This document shows positions 17,754 to 27,600 of a stretch of 64,000 nucleotides of DNA, in pieces; positions within the stretch are counted from its first letter, which is position 1, and every line of letters begins with the position of its first letter. The notes below the pieces were generated by a model, which was given only the letters and a program-made list of their open reading frames with translations, was not told the DNA's origin and made no database searches. The position numbers were made by a program, and so were the translations under genes. This stretch comes from Lewinella sp. LCG006 (GTDB taxonomy: Bacteria; Bacteroidota; Bacteroidia; Chitinophagales; Saprospiraceae). The stretch spans positions 5,685,802-5,749,801 of the forward strand of contig NZ_CP160680.1 in the NCBI RefSeq assembly GCF_040784935.1, read 5' to 3'.

Positions 17754-18353
17754 TTATCTGCGACTTCCTTTTTCCAACCTTAGTGTAGTGGCTTTTTCGA
17801 CCCTGGAGATTTCACGCTCGGATAGGTGCTCATTAGGGAGAGCAAGGATTTGCCGAAGGTTTGGCTGGTGTTCTCGGCTTAGTCCATGAAGTGATTTGAG
17901 CGGGTTTTTAAAACAAGAGAATTCTATTAATTGACGTAAATGAGCCACTTCATCAATGGAATTAATTTGATTTTTGTGGATGTACAATTTCTCTAAATTT
18001 TTCATTTTTTCTATTCCTGAAAGCGTCTGTATTTGATTGTTGTAGACTACTAATTGTTTGAGCTGACTTAAGTCTGCGATCTCCTGCAAACTCTTGATTT
18101 CATGATGAATGACAAAAAGTAATTTGAGACTTGAAAAGCCTTTTAAACCGCTAAGGTTGGTCAGTTCAAACCCCATGTTGGGGTTCTCTGCACCAGGGCT
18201 GGCAAACCTGAGTACGGGCATTGTCCACAAATCTAGAATTTCCGGTTCGGTAGGGTGGTGAATAGATCGGGTCAGGAAAACCACTTGGCTAAAAGCCAGT
18301 TGCCACTGCTCTTCCAGTTGCTTCCACCATTGCAGGGGGGATTGAGCTATCAT
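17754..18353 (-). CDS. Leucine-rich repeat protein
   Basis: This 199-residue protein has no signal peptide and no transmembrane segment. Residues about 60-165 contain four to five LRRs of ~22 residues (LTNLSGLKGFSSLKLL, IADLSQLKQLVVYNNQI, IEKMKNLEKLYIHKNQI, VAHLRQLIEFSCFKNPL). They are of the SDS22/internalin-like type with the N-x-I turn. The C-terminus is charged. It is probably a cytoplasmic protein-binding protein; no partner is evident. It lies downstream of the small coiled-coil T9SS gene, separated by a terminator-like hairpin, so it may have its own promoter. Confidence 0.75.
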   Translation of the reverse strand: MIAQSPLQWWKQLEEQWQLAFSQVVFLTRSIHHPTEPEILDLWTMPVLRFASPGAENPNMGFELTNLSGLKGFSSLKLLFVIHHEIKSLQEIADLSQLKQLVVYNNQIQTLSGIEKMKNLEKLYIHKNQINSIDEVAHLRQLIEFSCFKNPLKSLHGLSREHQPNLRQILALPNEHLSEREISRVEKATTLRLEKGSRR

Positions 18354-18397
18354 GCTTAATAATAATTCAGGGGTATCAAATAAGGTACAAAATAAGC

Positions 18398-18425
18398 AAG
18401 CCGCTCCCGAAATCGGAAGCGGCTT
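18398..18425 (-). terminator. Hairpin terminator after the 223-aa T9SS protein gene
   Basis: AAGCCGCT (18398-18405) pairs with AGCGGCTT (18418-18425). On the minus strand it follows the stop at 18477 and is followed by GCTTATTTT. The plus-strand T tract (GGCTTTTTT) is stronger, so it could work in both directions. Confidence 0.65.
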
Positions 18426-18476
18426 GGCTTTTTTATACGATACTATTCTAAATGCTTTTTAAAAAGCACGTAGATA

Positions 18477-19148
18477 TTATTTAGTTACGACCATGATACG
18501 AGAGTCGACAATATTGCCTTCCACATAGAGGGTATAAACGTAGTTACCGGTACCAAGTGTTTGAGTGTCAACCCGCAGGTTACTGAGGCCCATTTCCTGA
18601 ATTTCGTAAGTCTGAAGAACAATACCCTTCAAATCCGAGATTTCTACCCGCGCATCCGTCATGTTTTCTGGCACGAAGTAACGAATAGTAGAATTGTCTA
18701 CTACTGGATTGGGAGCATTCTGTAGCAAGTAAGCATCAGTGGCGTCGAGGTTAGAAGACTCGCAACAGCGGTTGAGACTTTTGCGGATCACTTCATTTTC
18801 ACGGCGAAGTTCTTCGTTAGCCGTCACTAAAACTTCCATTTGAGCTGCCAAAACATTCAGTTTTTCTACGACCTGGCGAGGCGAAGAAGAAACATGAAGC
18901 TCTTCACGTAGCGTTTCCAAGTCATTAGGAAATACTAGGTTTTCTCCTTGACTGTTATTTACATGACCAGGAACGTCAAGGTCACTTCCCTTAAAAACAT
19001 TCGTTGCTGCAGGAGCATCAGCTTTTTCAGCAACTTGGTTTGGCTTTGCTTCTTTATCGCGGCCATTGTTAAACACAGCATCTTGTGCCCAGGAAACCTG
19101 AAGCGAAAGGCTAGCCACCAGCAGCATCAATAATTTTATATTTTTCAT
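18477..19148 (-). CDS. Small secreted coiled-coil protein with T9SS sorting domain
   Basis: The 223-residue protein starts with a clear signal peptide (about 1-21, ending SWAQ). A predicted coiled coil at about 80-125 (LETLREELHVSS...LAAQMEVLVTANEELRRENEVIRKSL) is followed by a type A T9SS sorting domain starting LLQNAPNPVVDNSTIRYF (about 143-223). It lies 68 nt downstream of the S74-domain gene on the same strand. Because that protein also ends in a coiled coil but lacks a sorting domain, this protein could anchor it at the surface. That is an inference; otherwise the function is unknown. Confidence 0.78.
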   Translation of the reverse strand: MKNIKLLMLLVASLSLQVSWAQDAVFNNGRDKEAKPNQVAEKADAPAATNVFKGSDLDVPGHVNNSQGENLVFPNDLETLREELHVSSSPRQVVEKLNVLAAQMEVLVTANEELRRENEVIRKSLNRCCESSNLDATDAYLLQNAPNPVVDNSTIRYFVPENMTDARVEISDLKGIVLQTYEIQEMGLSNLRVDTQTLGTGNYVYTLYVEGNIVDSRIMVVTK

Positions 19149-19216
19149 TTTATTAATTGCATTTGATCATTAAAAAATCAGAGATTCTTCTAAAAGATAT
19201 TCACCAATGGGTGATC

Positions 19217-21139
19217 CTAGCGATCTTCTGAAACGTTTTGGTTTTGAGCAGCAGCTGACTTATCTGTAGCCTGGGCTTGAAGAATTTTAGCCAGAGCAGC
19301 AACTTCCTGACGTAGTTGAGCTACTTCATTCAATTGAGCTTCCAGTTCTTCAATGCGCTTGTCCTGGTTGTCAATGATGGATTGCTGCTCTTGAACCGCA
19401 TTGATCAGTAGGTAGGTCAGCGGTGTACCGTCTACAAAAAGGTAGCCTTCTTCACTTCCTTCGGTTACTTTAACAGTATATGGAGCAACTTCCTGGATTT
19501 CCTGGGCAATTAAACCAATGAATTCCTGATCTGTAGGCATATTCATTTTACCATTGTAGTGGTAACGCACTGGACGAATAGCCATTACTTTAGCCAAGCC
19601 ATCTTCGAAGTCTTTGATGTCAGTCTTTAAGCGACGATCCGAAGGAGCAGCCCAAACACCACCATTAGGCTTGACGGCATCATCTGTGCTCAATTCCAGC
19701 ATGTGGTTAGGAGTATCAGTGCCAATACCTACTCTCTTCGTAACAGCATCAACTTTCATCGCTATCACTCCTGCCGCATCGCGAAAAGTTGCCTGACTGG
19801 TAAGGAAATACCTTGCATTTCCTCTTACTACCAAGTTGTCGTTGACCGTCATTGCGCCTCCGGTAAAGTCAGATTTACCAACCACTTCCAAGGCATTATT
19901 ACCAGTAGGTGCTATGTTGATAGCTAGATTGCCTGCTTTTACATAGACATCGCCATTTTCTACTTGGAGAGCATTGTTTCCAGGATTCTGTGTTCCTAGT
20001 CCAATATCGCCTTGAGCATCTATAAATAATGCATCGTCAGGTGCACCTGGCTTGATTTTGAATGGCAAATTAGAACCATTCGTTACGTCACGAACAAAGA
20101 AGTTCGTTTCATTACCAGCAACATCCCAAACTTGAGGCGTAAAACCATCGGAGCCATCTTGGTCTAGTCGCATGGTAGGCGTGTTGCCTTCTACCATGTG
20201 TAAATCTACTACCGGTTGAGAGGTTTTGATACCTACATCACCGTCAGCTTCTACGTAGAGGGCATTAGCAGGTGCACCTGCCTCTACGGTGAAGGGACGA
20301 CGGCCTGCGGTCGCGTCTTCCACACCAAAGTAGCTAGCACCACCATTGTCAGAATCGTTAATAACAATTCGCCAATCATTGGCAGGGAAACTGCCAGAGT
20401 TACTCGTATCATCGAAATGAATACGCAGGTTGTTCTCCATAAGGCGTTCGGTATCAGCACCAAAGTTAGGTGCATTAGGGCAGTCGAAACCTACGCAAAT
20501 GCTACCCTGAACAACTACATCTTGGGTAAAAACCTGTACGTCTTCCTCTGCGACCAGAGAGTTGTCCATCGTTTGTGCGTAAAGATCCGTTTCAAAGTAG
20601 TTCACCGAAGCATAGATGGCATCAGAAGAACGGAAATCTGTACGCTTACCAAACATGGTCGGCGGAGGCATATCACCTTCGTGACGATTAGGTGCTACAA
20701 ATTTACCATTCTGGACGCCGAAGTTGATGGAATAAACATCAAGACTGGCAGGCAGTTGATGATCCAGGAGGTACTTGTTGATAGCATCCGTATCTCCTTT
20801 CTGGCGCATTTCCATCATGTTCTGCTTGTCCTCCTCAGAAAGTTGAAAAACAGGGGTAATGGTCAATTTGTAAGAACCATTAACAAAGGCTGTACCATCA
20901 GATTTTTGTGGCGTCAAACGAATTTCAGCGGCATCAGCAACCTCAAATTTCGTATGGTAATCACTAGGACCGGAAATCTCTACCTGATAAGCACTGGCAG
21001 CGGTTTCGTTCATGGTCAACTGGGTTTGCTCTGCCTGAATGTCAATGGCTTTGACGATCGGCGATTGGGCAAACATCAATTGTCCAAATAGGCAGCTTGC
21101 GAGGACTCCGAGGAGACGTAGTTTATTCGCTGTCTTCAT
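19217..21139 (-). CDS. Secreted protein with peptidase S74 / intramolecular chaperone domain
   Basis: The 640-residue protein has a signal peptide (about 1-25, LASCLFGQLMFAQ). A beta-rich middle contains tail-fibre-like repeats (ALYVEADGDVGIKTSQPVVDL, ALFIDAQGDIGLGTQNPG, KRVGIGTDTPNHML). A C-terminal S74 domain starts at Ser500 in SDRRLKTDIKDFEDG, and a coiled coil lies at about 585-625. In phage endosialidases the S74 domain assembles a trimer and then cuts itself off at this Ser. Here the family's Ser and Lys are present, so trimerisation and self-cleavage are plausible. This architecture is common in secreted proteins of Bacteroidota. No T9SS sorting domain is present. Confidence 0.82.
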   Translation of the reverse strand: MKTANKLRLLGVLASCLFGQLMFAQSPIVKAIDIQAEQTQLTMNETAASAYQVEISGPSDYHTKFEVADAAEIRLTPQKSDGTAFVNGSYKLTITPVFQLSEEDKQNMMEMRQKGDTDAINKYLLDHQLPASLDVYSINFGVQNGKFVAPNRHEGDMPPPTMFGKRTDFRSSDAIYASVNYFETDLYAQTMDNSLVAEEDVQVFTQDVVVQGSICVGFDCPNAPNFGADTERLMENNLRIHFDDTSNSGSFPANDWRIVINDSDNGGASYFGVEDATAGRRPFTVEAGAPANALYVEADGDVGIKTSQPVVDLHMVEGNTPTMRLDQDGSDGFTPQVWDVAGNETNFFVRDVTNGSNLPFKIKPGAPDDALFIDAQGDIGLGTQNPGNNALQVENGDVYVKAGNLAINIAPTGNNALEVVGKSDFTGGAMTVNDNLVVRGNARYFLTSQATFRDAAGVIAMKVDAVTKRVGIGTDTPNHMLELSTDDAVKPNGGVWAAPSDRRLKTDIKDFEDGLAKVMAIRPVRYHYNGKMNMPTDQEFIGLIAQEIQEVAPYTVKVTEGSEEGYLFVDGTPLTYLLINAVQEQQSIIDNQDKRIEELEAQLNEVAQLRQEVAALAKILQAQATDKSAAAQNQNVSEDR

Positions 21140-21315
21140 ATGGGTTAATAATTTGTGAAATGAATGATATTATTAGAATAAACGAGCTACATTATATTCA
21201 CTGCTTTAATGAAAAACAGTGGTACTCGTTAAATTTATTTTTAATCGCCAGATTTGATTTAAGGGGAACCGTTATAAAAGTAGTAAGATTTTTCCATTTG
21301 AGGGGTGCTCAAATG

Positions 21316-24300
21316 TTATTTTTGCGTTATTTGATGGAATTTATCGATTGACAAATCACTGTGTTGTTCTTTTTGACCATCAGGCCAGATGATTTCCAGG
21401 CTAAATGTGGTCGCTTCTCCCAGTCCAAAATGCAAGGTTTTCGGATGAACAGAAAGGTAGCCATCGGTGCTGTGTACCTCGCGCCAGAGTTGCCTCCCAT
21501 CGGGTAATGTTAGAATAATTTGCGCACCAATAACATCTCTATTAACACCTTTTTTCGCTGAATTTAGCCGAAAGGCAACCCAGTGAAAGTGGTTGCGCTC
21601 CGCCTGGTTGCGAAACAATTTAGCCCGCCCTTGGTACTCATTCACAATGATGTCCAAATCACCGTCTTTGTCATAATCAAAATAAGCGGCGGATCGAGAA
21701 GTACCTGAATAAGCCAGCTCTCCAGGGATTTCAGCGACTTGCAAGGTGCCTTCTGTATTCTCAAAAAGAATGTTGTGTTCTGCTGAGCTCTGGGCAAAGC
21801 GTACATCTACTTCTTCACCTTCAGGCGAAGTGTAATAAGGGTTGTTTACACCATAAACACTGTACTGGTTCATCCCCGTCAGGCAGTACAAGTCCAAGTC
21901 GGAATCATTGTCATAATCAAAGAAATCGGCATCCCAAGACCAGCCCGTTGCACTGTACCCGCGCCCGATATTTGTGGCTTGCTCAAACACCGGTATCGCA
22001 TCGTTGTTTTTTTGGGAAACAAACAGGTCATTGGCTTCCACCACACGCATCGTCGCCAGCGACTTCGCGTCAAAGTGCGCCCTGGTGTCTTCGTTAGGAA
22101 GGACGTATTTGTCGTCTTTTTCCATGACCACAATGTTGGAGATGTAAAAGTCTGGCGACAAGTCGCCATTGATGTCTCCTACGCCCACGTTCATGGTGTA
22201 GCTGGGCTTGTCGGTGCCTATTTGACTGCTGATGTCCGTAAAGGTACCGTCTTGATTATTAAGGTAGTAAGAGTTGATGCCAAAGTCATTGCCGGCAATC
22301 AGGTCTTGCCAGCCATCACCATTGATGTCGGTATGACCAACCGCCTGTGTCCAGCCCTGGTTTTCTACACCAGAACCAGCAGAAGCGTCCACAAAACGGA
22401 AATTACCTAGGTTGCGAAAGAGCTTATTAGGACTGCCATTGGTATTGTGGCGTTTCAGTGTGGGTAATTCTCCTTTTAGATAATTTCCAAAGTAGCCGAT
22501 ATAAATATCCAACAAACCATCGCGGTCATAATCAATAACGGTTGCCGGTCCTGCAACCAATCCAGCTCCCCCAAGTTGGGCCTTGTCGGTTTGGTCAGAA
22601 AAAGTCCAGTGGCCTTCGTTTTGGTAAAGCCGATGGTTGTCGTCAGCATAGATGATTAGAATGTCTTGTTTTCCATCATTGTTAAAATCAGCAATCAAGG
22701 GCTGCCGTGGTTCGGGATAAGTACCGTCCGCGCGTTGCCAGTTGATGCCGGCCGTTGCGGTCATTGGGGTAAATGATTTTCCACCATCATTGCGGTACAG
22801 TGCACACCCTTGTCCACCGAGTAATAACAAGTCATCCCAGCCATCACCGTCGATGTCTTCTGCTGCCACACCGCTACCGCCAAAAGCAGGAGGAATAGAC
22901 AATCTTGCCAAATTTTCGTCTTCTTTTACTACGTAGCCACGTATCAGTCTGCTTAACCAATCAGAATTGCGGTGTTCATAATTTACACCCAACGGCGCAC
23001 TGGTTTCCACAAAAAGTTGATCATTGTTAAGGGGCACCCGGGTTTGCGCCGATGCCATCTTTGGTGCTTCTTTGCTGAGCGGAGGTAGGGACTCATACGC
23101 TTGTAAATTGGCCTGAAATTGCTGGAGTGCTTGGTTGAGGTTCGCAATGGCTAATCGTTCCTGATTATTGGCCTTGGCGTCTTCGCCAGCTTCCCGAAAG
23201 ATGAGTACCGCAAATTGCGCAACGCCTTCTACCAGCATCTCCAATGCAAATGGGTTAGGCAACAATTTCAAGGCATCTCCCCGGTCTTCCAATGCAAATT
23301 TCAAGTATTGCCAGTGCAAGCCACTGTCCCTGAAAGCATCCAAATCATAGGCTTGAATAACGGTGTTGTTTTTAGGAGCCAGCCTGGGGAAATAGTCGAC
23401 ATCTTCAAATGGGTTCACGGTATGAGGCAAGTAATCCTGTACGGCATGGTACATGTCTTCGTAGCGGATGTTGGCGCTGCCTGCTGATTGTGCCAGGGTT
23501 TGCGCGTGCAGAAGGACTTCGCCGGAAAATGCCACCATCATTTCGGTAAAATGATTTTTCAGATCAATGGAGGCTTCGGCTTCGGATGGCCAGAGAATTT
23601 TTGAGAAGTAAACTTGCACATTGCGCAGAAAAACGGCCTGACTTATTTGGTTATAAGCCTGATAAGCCGCCAACTTTTGTTCTACCAAGGGGTAAATAAA
23701 AGTCGCTGGTTTGATGTTGGAGCCCCCAATTGTTGGGGTGATTTCCACCGGCAGCATAGGCCAATTTTCCGCAGCTTGCAGCAAATGGGCTTCCTCAATT
23801 TGCTGGCTGTTGTTGCGTCTTGCAATCTGGTCTGCTTGTTGCAAAAGCCCCAAAACAGCAATATCAATGGTCTTTTTAAAATATTCCAAAGCTTGGCCAT
23901 CTAGGGGCGCCAGTTGTTTGTCCGCCATGATGCAAGATTGTTGCACTGCCAGAATCGCCCGAAAGGCATAAGCAATAGAACTGTACTGTCGATAATCACG
24001 CGCCGTAATTTGCATCTTTTGCCCACCGGGTAGTAGCAGCTCTACACCTTTTTCATCTTCCCGAAATGCCATGCGTTGAGCTACAGTGGCCTTGAAAAGT
24101 GCCAAGGGGTCTGCTCCCGGGTTGTCTTCTACGGCCTTGGTGTAGACCAACCAGATGTTTTCCACCAAAGCCTGCTGAAAATTGATCCGTGCTTTACGTG
24201 CTTCAAAGGTCAGCGGTGTGCCGTAAAGGAAATCTTCCAGGCGCGAAGCGGTTGCGTGGCACTTAGGGTCACGCGCGCTCTCCAATGCCCCCATCTCCGT

Positions 24301-24399
24301 GAGTACCGGAGAATAAGCAGGGAATTCCTGTGCATGGATCGAATAGCTGAAAAGGAGAATTGTAAGGGAAAAAAGGACGAGGTACTGGTGTTTTTGCAT
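21316..24399 (-). CDS. Secreted FG-GAP/VCBS repeat protein with ASPIC/UnbV domain
   Basis: The ATG at 24399 is chosen because it directly precedes a good signal peptide (YLVLFSLTILLFSYSIHAQ); an in-frame start 120 nt upstream adds a non-signal-like stretch. The 1027-residue protein has an unassigned, mostly helical N-terminal half (about 25-480). A beta propeller of FG-GAP/VCBS repeats follows, with calcium-loop motifs DIDGDGWDD, DFNNDGKQD, DYDRDGLLD, DINGDGWQD and DYDKDGDLD. It ends in an ASPIC/UnbV domain (RDVIGAQIILTLPDGRQLWREV...). No T9SS tail is visible. It is likely an exported or surface protein binding a ligand through the propeller. The neighbouring genes are also secreted, but a shared task is not shown. 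Confidence 0.82.
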   Translation of the reverse strand: MQKHQYLVLFSLTILLFSYSIHAQEFPAYSPVLTEMGALESARDPKCHATASRLEDFLYGTPLTFEARKARINFQQALVENIWLVYTKAVEDNPGADPLALFKATVAQRMAFREDEKGVELLLPGGQKMQITARDYRQYSSIAYAFRAILAVQQSCIMADKQLAPLDGQALEYFKKTIDIAVLGLLQQADQIARRNNSQQIEEAHLLQAAENWPMLPVEITPTIGGSNIKPATFIYPLVEQKLAAYQAYNQISQAVFLRNVQVYFSKILWPSEAEASIDLKNHFTEMMVAFSGEVLLHAQTLAQSAGSANIRYEDMYHAVQDYLPHTVNPFEDVDYFPRLAPKNNTVIQAYDLDAFRDSGLHWQYLKFALEDRGDALKLLPNPFALEMLVEGVAQFAVLIFREAGEDAKANNQERLAIANLNQALQQFQANLQAYESLPPLSKEAPKMASAQTRVPLNNDQLFVETSAPLGVNYEHRNSDWLSRLIRGYVVKEDENLARLSIPPAFGGSGVAAEDIDGDGWDDLLLLGGQGCALYRNDGGKSFTPMTATAGINWQRADGTYPEPRQPLIADFNNDGKQDILIIYADDNHRLYQNEGHWTFSDQTDKAQLGGAGLVAGPATVIDYDRDGLLDIYIGYFGNYLKGELPTLKRHNTNGSPNKLFRNLGNFRFVDASAGSGVENQGWTQAVGHTDINGDGWQDLIAGNDFGINSYYLNNQDGTFTDISSQIGTDKPSYTMNVGVGDINGDLSPDFYISNIVVMEKDDKYVLPNEDTRAHFDAKSLATMRVVEANDLFVSQKNNDAIPVFEQATNIGRGYSATGWSWDADFFDYDNDSDLDLYCLTGMNQYSVYGVNNPYYTSPEGEEVDVRFAQSSAEHNILFENTEGTLQVAEIPGELAYSGTSRSAAYFDYDKDGDLDIIVNEYQGRAKLFRNQAERNHFHWVAFRLNSAKKGVNRDVIGAQIILTLPDGRQLWREVHSTDGYLSVHPKTLHFGLGEATTFSLEIIWPDGQKEQHSDLSIDKFHQITQK

Positions 24400-24503
24400 A
24401 GAAGGATGATTTTGCTTGGGATCCAATGGATAACGCATGGCAAAGTTACAATTTCTCCTTAAACTGTGGGCCAAGGATCTGCACTGTCCAATGTATTGCT
24501 CTG

Positions 24504-24530
24504 TAAGATCGGGTTTCAAATCAGACCTTA
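24504..24530. repeat. Degenerate hairpin of the GTCGGGTTT family
   Basis: TAAGATCGGGTTT and AAATCAGACCTTA form a 13-bp stem with two mismatches around a C. Compare the hairpins at 6091-6135 and 51585-51658. Confidence 0.35.
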
Positions 24531-24596
24531 AGGAGCGGTGCTGTTCCCATTCCTACCTCTGTTCTGCGTCGGTTTTGCGACACGACTTAGCTACTC

Positions 24597-24638
24597 AAAA
24601 AAAGCGTTCTCAGACAACACGAGGTGCCCAAGAACGCT
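24597..24638 (-). terminator. Terminator of the 1657-aa adhesin-like gene
   Basis: AGCGTTCT (24603-24610) pairs with AGAACGCT (24631-24638). On the minus strand the stem is followed by a run of seven T. It begins 23 nt after the stop codon at 24661. Confidence 0.78.
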
Positions 24639-24660
24639 AATTCGCAAAATCCAATACTTT

Positions 24661-27600
24661 TTACGGGAGCAATACCATCTTTCGGGTCAAAGCCGCATCG
24701 CCGGCGGTAAGGGTGTAACTCAATACACCGCTTACTTGCCCAAGAAGCTGGGGAGTCAGCTCGATATAGTGGGCACCGGCAGCGTAGGTTCCTGTGATTT
24801 GGTAAATCACCTGTCCCTGAATGTTTTGTACCCTAAAGGTGAGATCTTCTTGCTGGTCAAGCGTAAACCTGACTTGAGTGCTTTCGTCAAAAGGATTCGG
24901 AGCGTTTTGGGCTAGCGAGAAGCCTGCATTTTTGCCACTGCTGAATTTCAATCCTAATTGCAAATGTTCTCCTGATTGATAGGCTTCCGACAGTAAATGC
25001 CGATCTTGAACCATGAGCGCATCACTGAGTAGAATATCTGCTTTCGCGCGCAAGCGGAGGGTGAAGAAATGCTGAGCCTGCTGCGTAGTTGTAGCAGCTA
25101 CTCCGGTTTCGTGCCAGGAGATGAGGAGCAAGTTGTCGGAAGTAGAGGGCTGGTGGAAATTGGCTTCCTGGGCTAAATCGTATTCCAGTGCTACTAGTTC
25201 CACATGCTGAAGCGCCAGTGCCATCTGCCAGCCTTCCAGGGTAGCCAGGCTTGTGTTTTCAAAACGGATAGCATGTTCCTCACCTGCAGCGAGTAACTGG
25301 TTGTCAAATACAAAGTCAAATTGTCCACGCAAGGATCTTTCCTCTTGTGCCATCGCATTGGCTAAAGCACTATTGTTGACATCACCTATTTTTACGCCCA
25401 CAAAGTTGGCTTGCACTTCTTCTTCAATGTTGTTGTGGTTGGTCACCTCAGGGAAAAATTCCGCCCACGGGTTATTGGCCTCCGGGAAGGAATAATCCGC
25501 TGGGATGAAGCGCCAACTGGTATTGTTAGGGAAACCCGTACTTATCTGAAGAACCAGCTTGCGGATTTGGATCAAATCCAGGGTGGTGATGCTTTCGGAC
25601 TTGTTGACATCTGCAGCAATCATTTTGTATGGGCTGTCCAGCAAGCGAATACCCAAGATGTGCTTGCTGATTAAGACCAGGTCAAAGGTCGTGACACCAT
25701 TGCTGGGGTTAGTGTTTAGGTAAGGGATGACCGACAAATCGGTGCCTATTTCAAGATTGGTAAAGGTGTACATCCCCGTTGCGGAGGTAAGGGTGCCCTG
25801 GGAGTAGTTGCCACTTACATTAACTTCTACGCCTTCAATCCCGGCAGCATTTTCCGTGGAGATCAAGCCTGCGATGGTGCCCGTCACTGCCCCACATTCG
25901 CTGTGCTCCTGTACCTGGATGTAGGTTTCACAGTAGTCATAATTTCCTTCCTCGTCGAAAGCATAGACGTACACAACGGTAGTAGCTTCGTCAGTTTGAT
26001 TCAGTACCAGGCCGTTATCCGCAGGGTCAGGCGTGAAATTAGGATCAGCCTGCACGGTGCTGGCGCGGTAAATAGCATACTTATTGACTTCACGCAGTCC
26101 GTCTTCATTTTCTTCGCCTTGGCCGGTACAATCGTAGATGGCAGAATTTGCAAAATCCGAAGCCCAGATACTCATCGCACAGCCGCCATCAATTTGGGGC
26201 ATGAGGGTCACGGTCAGCCCATTGATACAAATCGGAGCTGGCCCCTTTCTGTCTACCACATCAAATACAATGGTTCTACTGGTTTGATTACCACAGCCGT
26301 CGGCAAAAAGTACCCGTAAGGCATGGTAAACGTTAGGCCCCATATCCGTTGGAATGATAGGGAATTCGCCACTAAAGAGGAAGGTACCATCTTCATTATC
26401 AGTGATCAAGCTCCTTACATCTTGATCGGCCACAAACTCGTTCGACTGAATGTTGCCATCTCCGTTGGCGTCCATCGCAAAGGCATCGAGCGTCGCACTT
26501 ACCAAGCTTACCGTTAGGTTACCAGCGGTATCAAATAGTTCACAGTCATCCGCCACGGAGAAGGGAATGCTTACGGGGGCGGCACAGTTGCCAAAAATAT
26601 CAGCAAATTGGCCGGCTGCAAGATCAGTTGCTTCTTCGGTAGGCCCCCCAAAGTAACCTACTGCTACTGTGGGTGCAGTGGAGTCGTAGACCTTGATGAA
26701 TTGGGTGTAAATATACCGTCCATAGTTAGGGAGCGTAGGGGAGGAGTTGACTAAATCAGAATCTCCGTCGCGGTCGTTGTGCTTGCGGTCAATCACCAGG
26801 CCACTGACGTTGTTGTAGCGTACCACGGGGCGTTCGTTGCCTTCTACCGATCGGTCTTGGGGCAGGTCTTCGCCATCATCTTCTGTCAGTCGTTCGAGGG
26901 TGTAACCATCGTATTCTCCGTCCCAAAGGCACCAGTTAATGACGTCATAGGTCAACGAATATTTATAACACTCGTCACCTGTTGCCGAAAAGACCACAGG
27001 GTCACTGACATTGACCGCCAGGACATCACAACCCAATGCATCGGTGATGATGGCCGGTACGATAGGGCTACCGCAATCAGCTGCTGCATCCTCGGGGAAA
27101 TCGATGGTAAATTGATGGACTTCCATGATGGTGATGACCTGCTGGCAGCTGTTGGTGGAGCGGAATACCTCGTTGATGTCGATGGCGCCATTGCCGTTTA
27201 CATCTCCTTGCGGGCGGAGTTGCCAGGCTTCGAAACGGCGGGTGATGGTTCCCCAGCCGCAGTCGTTGATGTTGATGTTTGGGGTTCTTTCGGCAATGGT
27301 ATCAACAGCGCAATTGTCAGTGCCGCCGGCACCACCAAATATGCTCGTCATCATGATCGAAGTAGCCCTGAAATTACTCAGGTAAGCAATGCCAATATCT
27401 CCCGGAAAACTTAGCGGTAGTTCTACACAGCTGAGCATGACATCTTGAGGAGCAGTGCACTGAGGGTGGAGTTTGTCTTCCGGAGTAACTTCCAGCCAAC
27501 AGGTGTTGCTGTTCTGAGAAGTGTCGGTGACCAAGAGGTGAATGGTAATGGTGTTACCGATGTCTTCACAGGAGAAATCTACGCTATCCGACCAGGTTGT

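Noticed and set aside
20216-21091. 291-codon plus-strand frame opposite the S74 gene
   Set aside because: No family resemblance, while the minus strand shows a signal peptide, tail-fibre repeats and the S74 motif.
19217-21139. Prophage tail-fibre gene
   Set aside because: The S74 domain suggested a phage, but there are no other phage genes, a signal peptide is present and the neighbours are secreted proteins.
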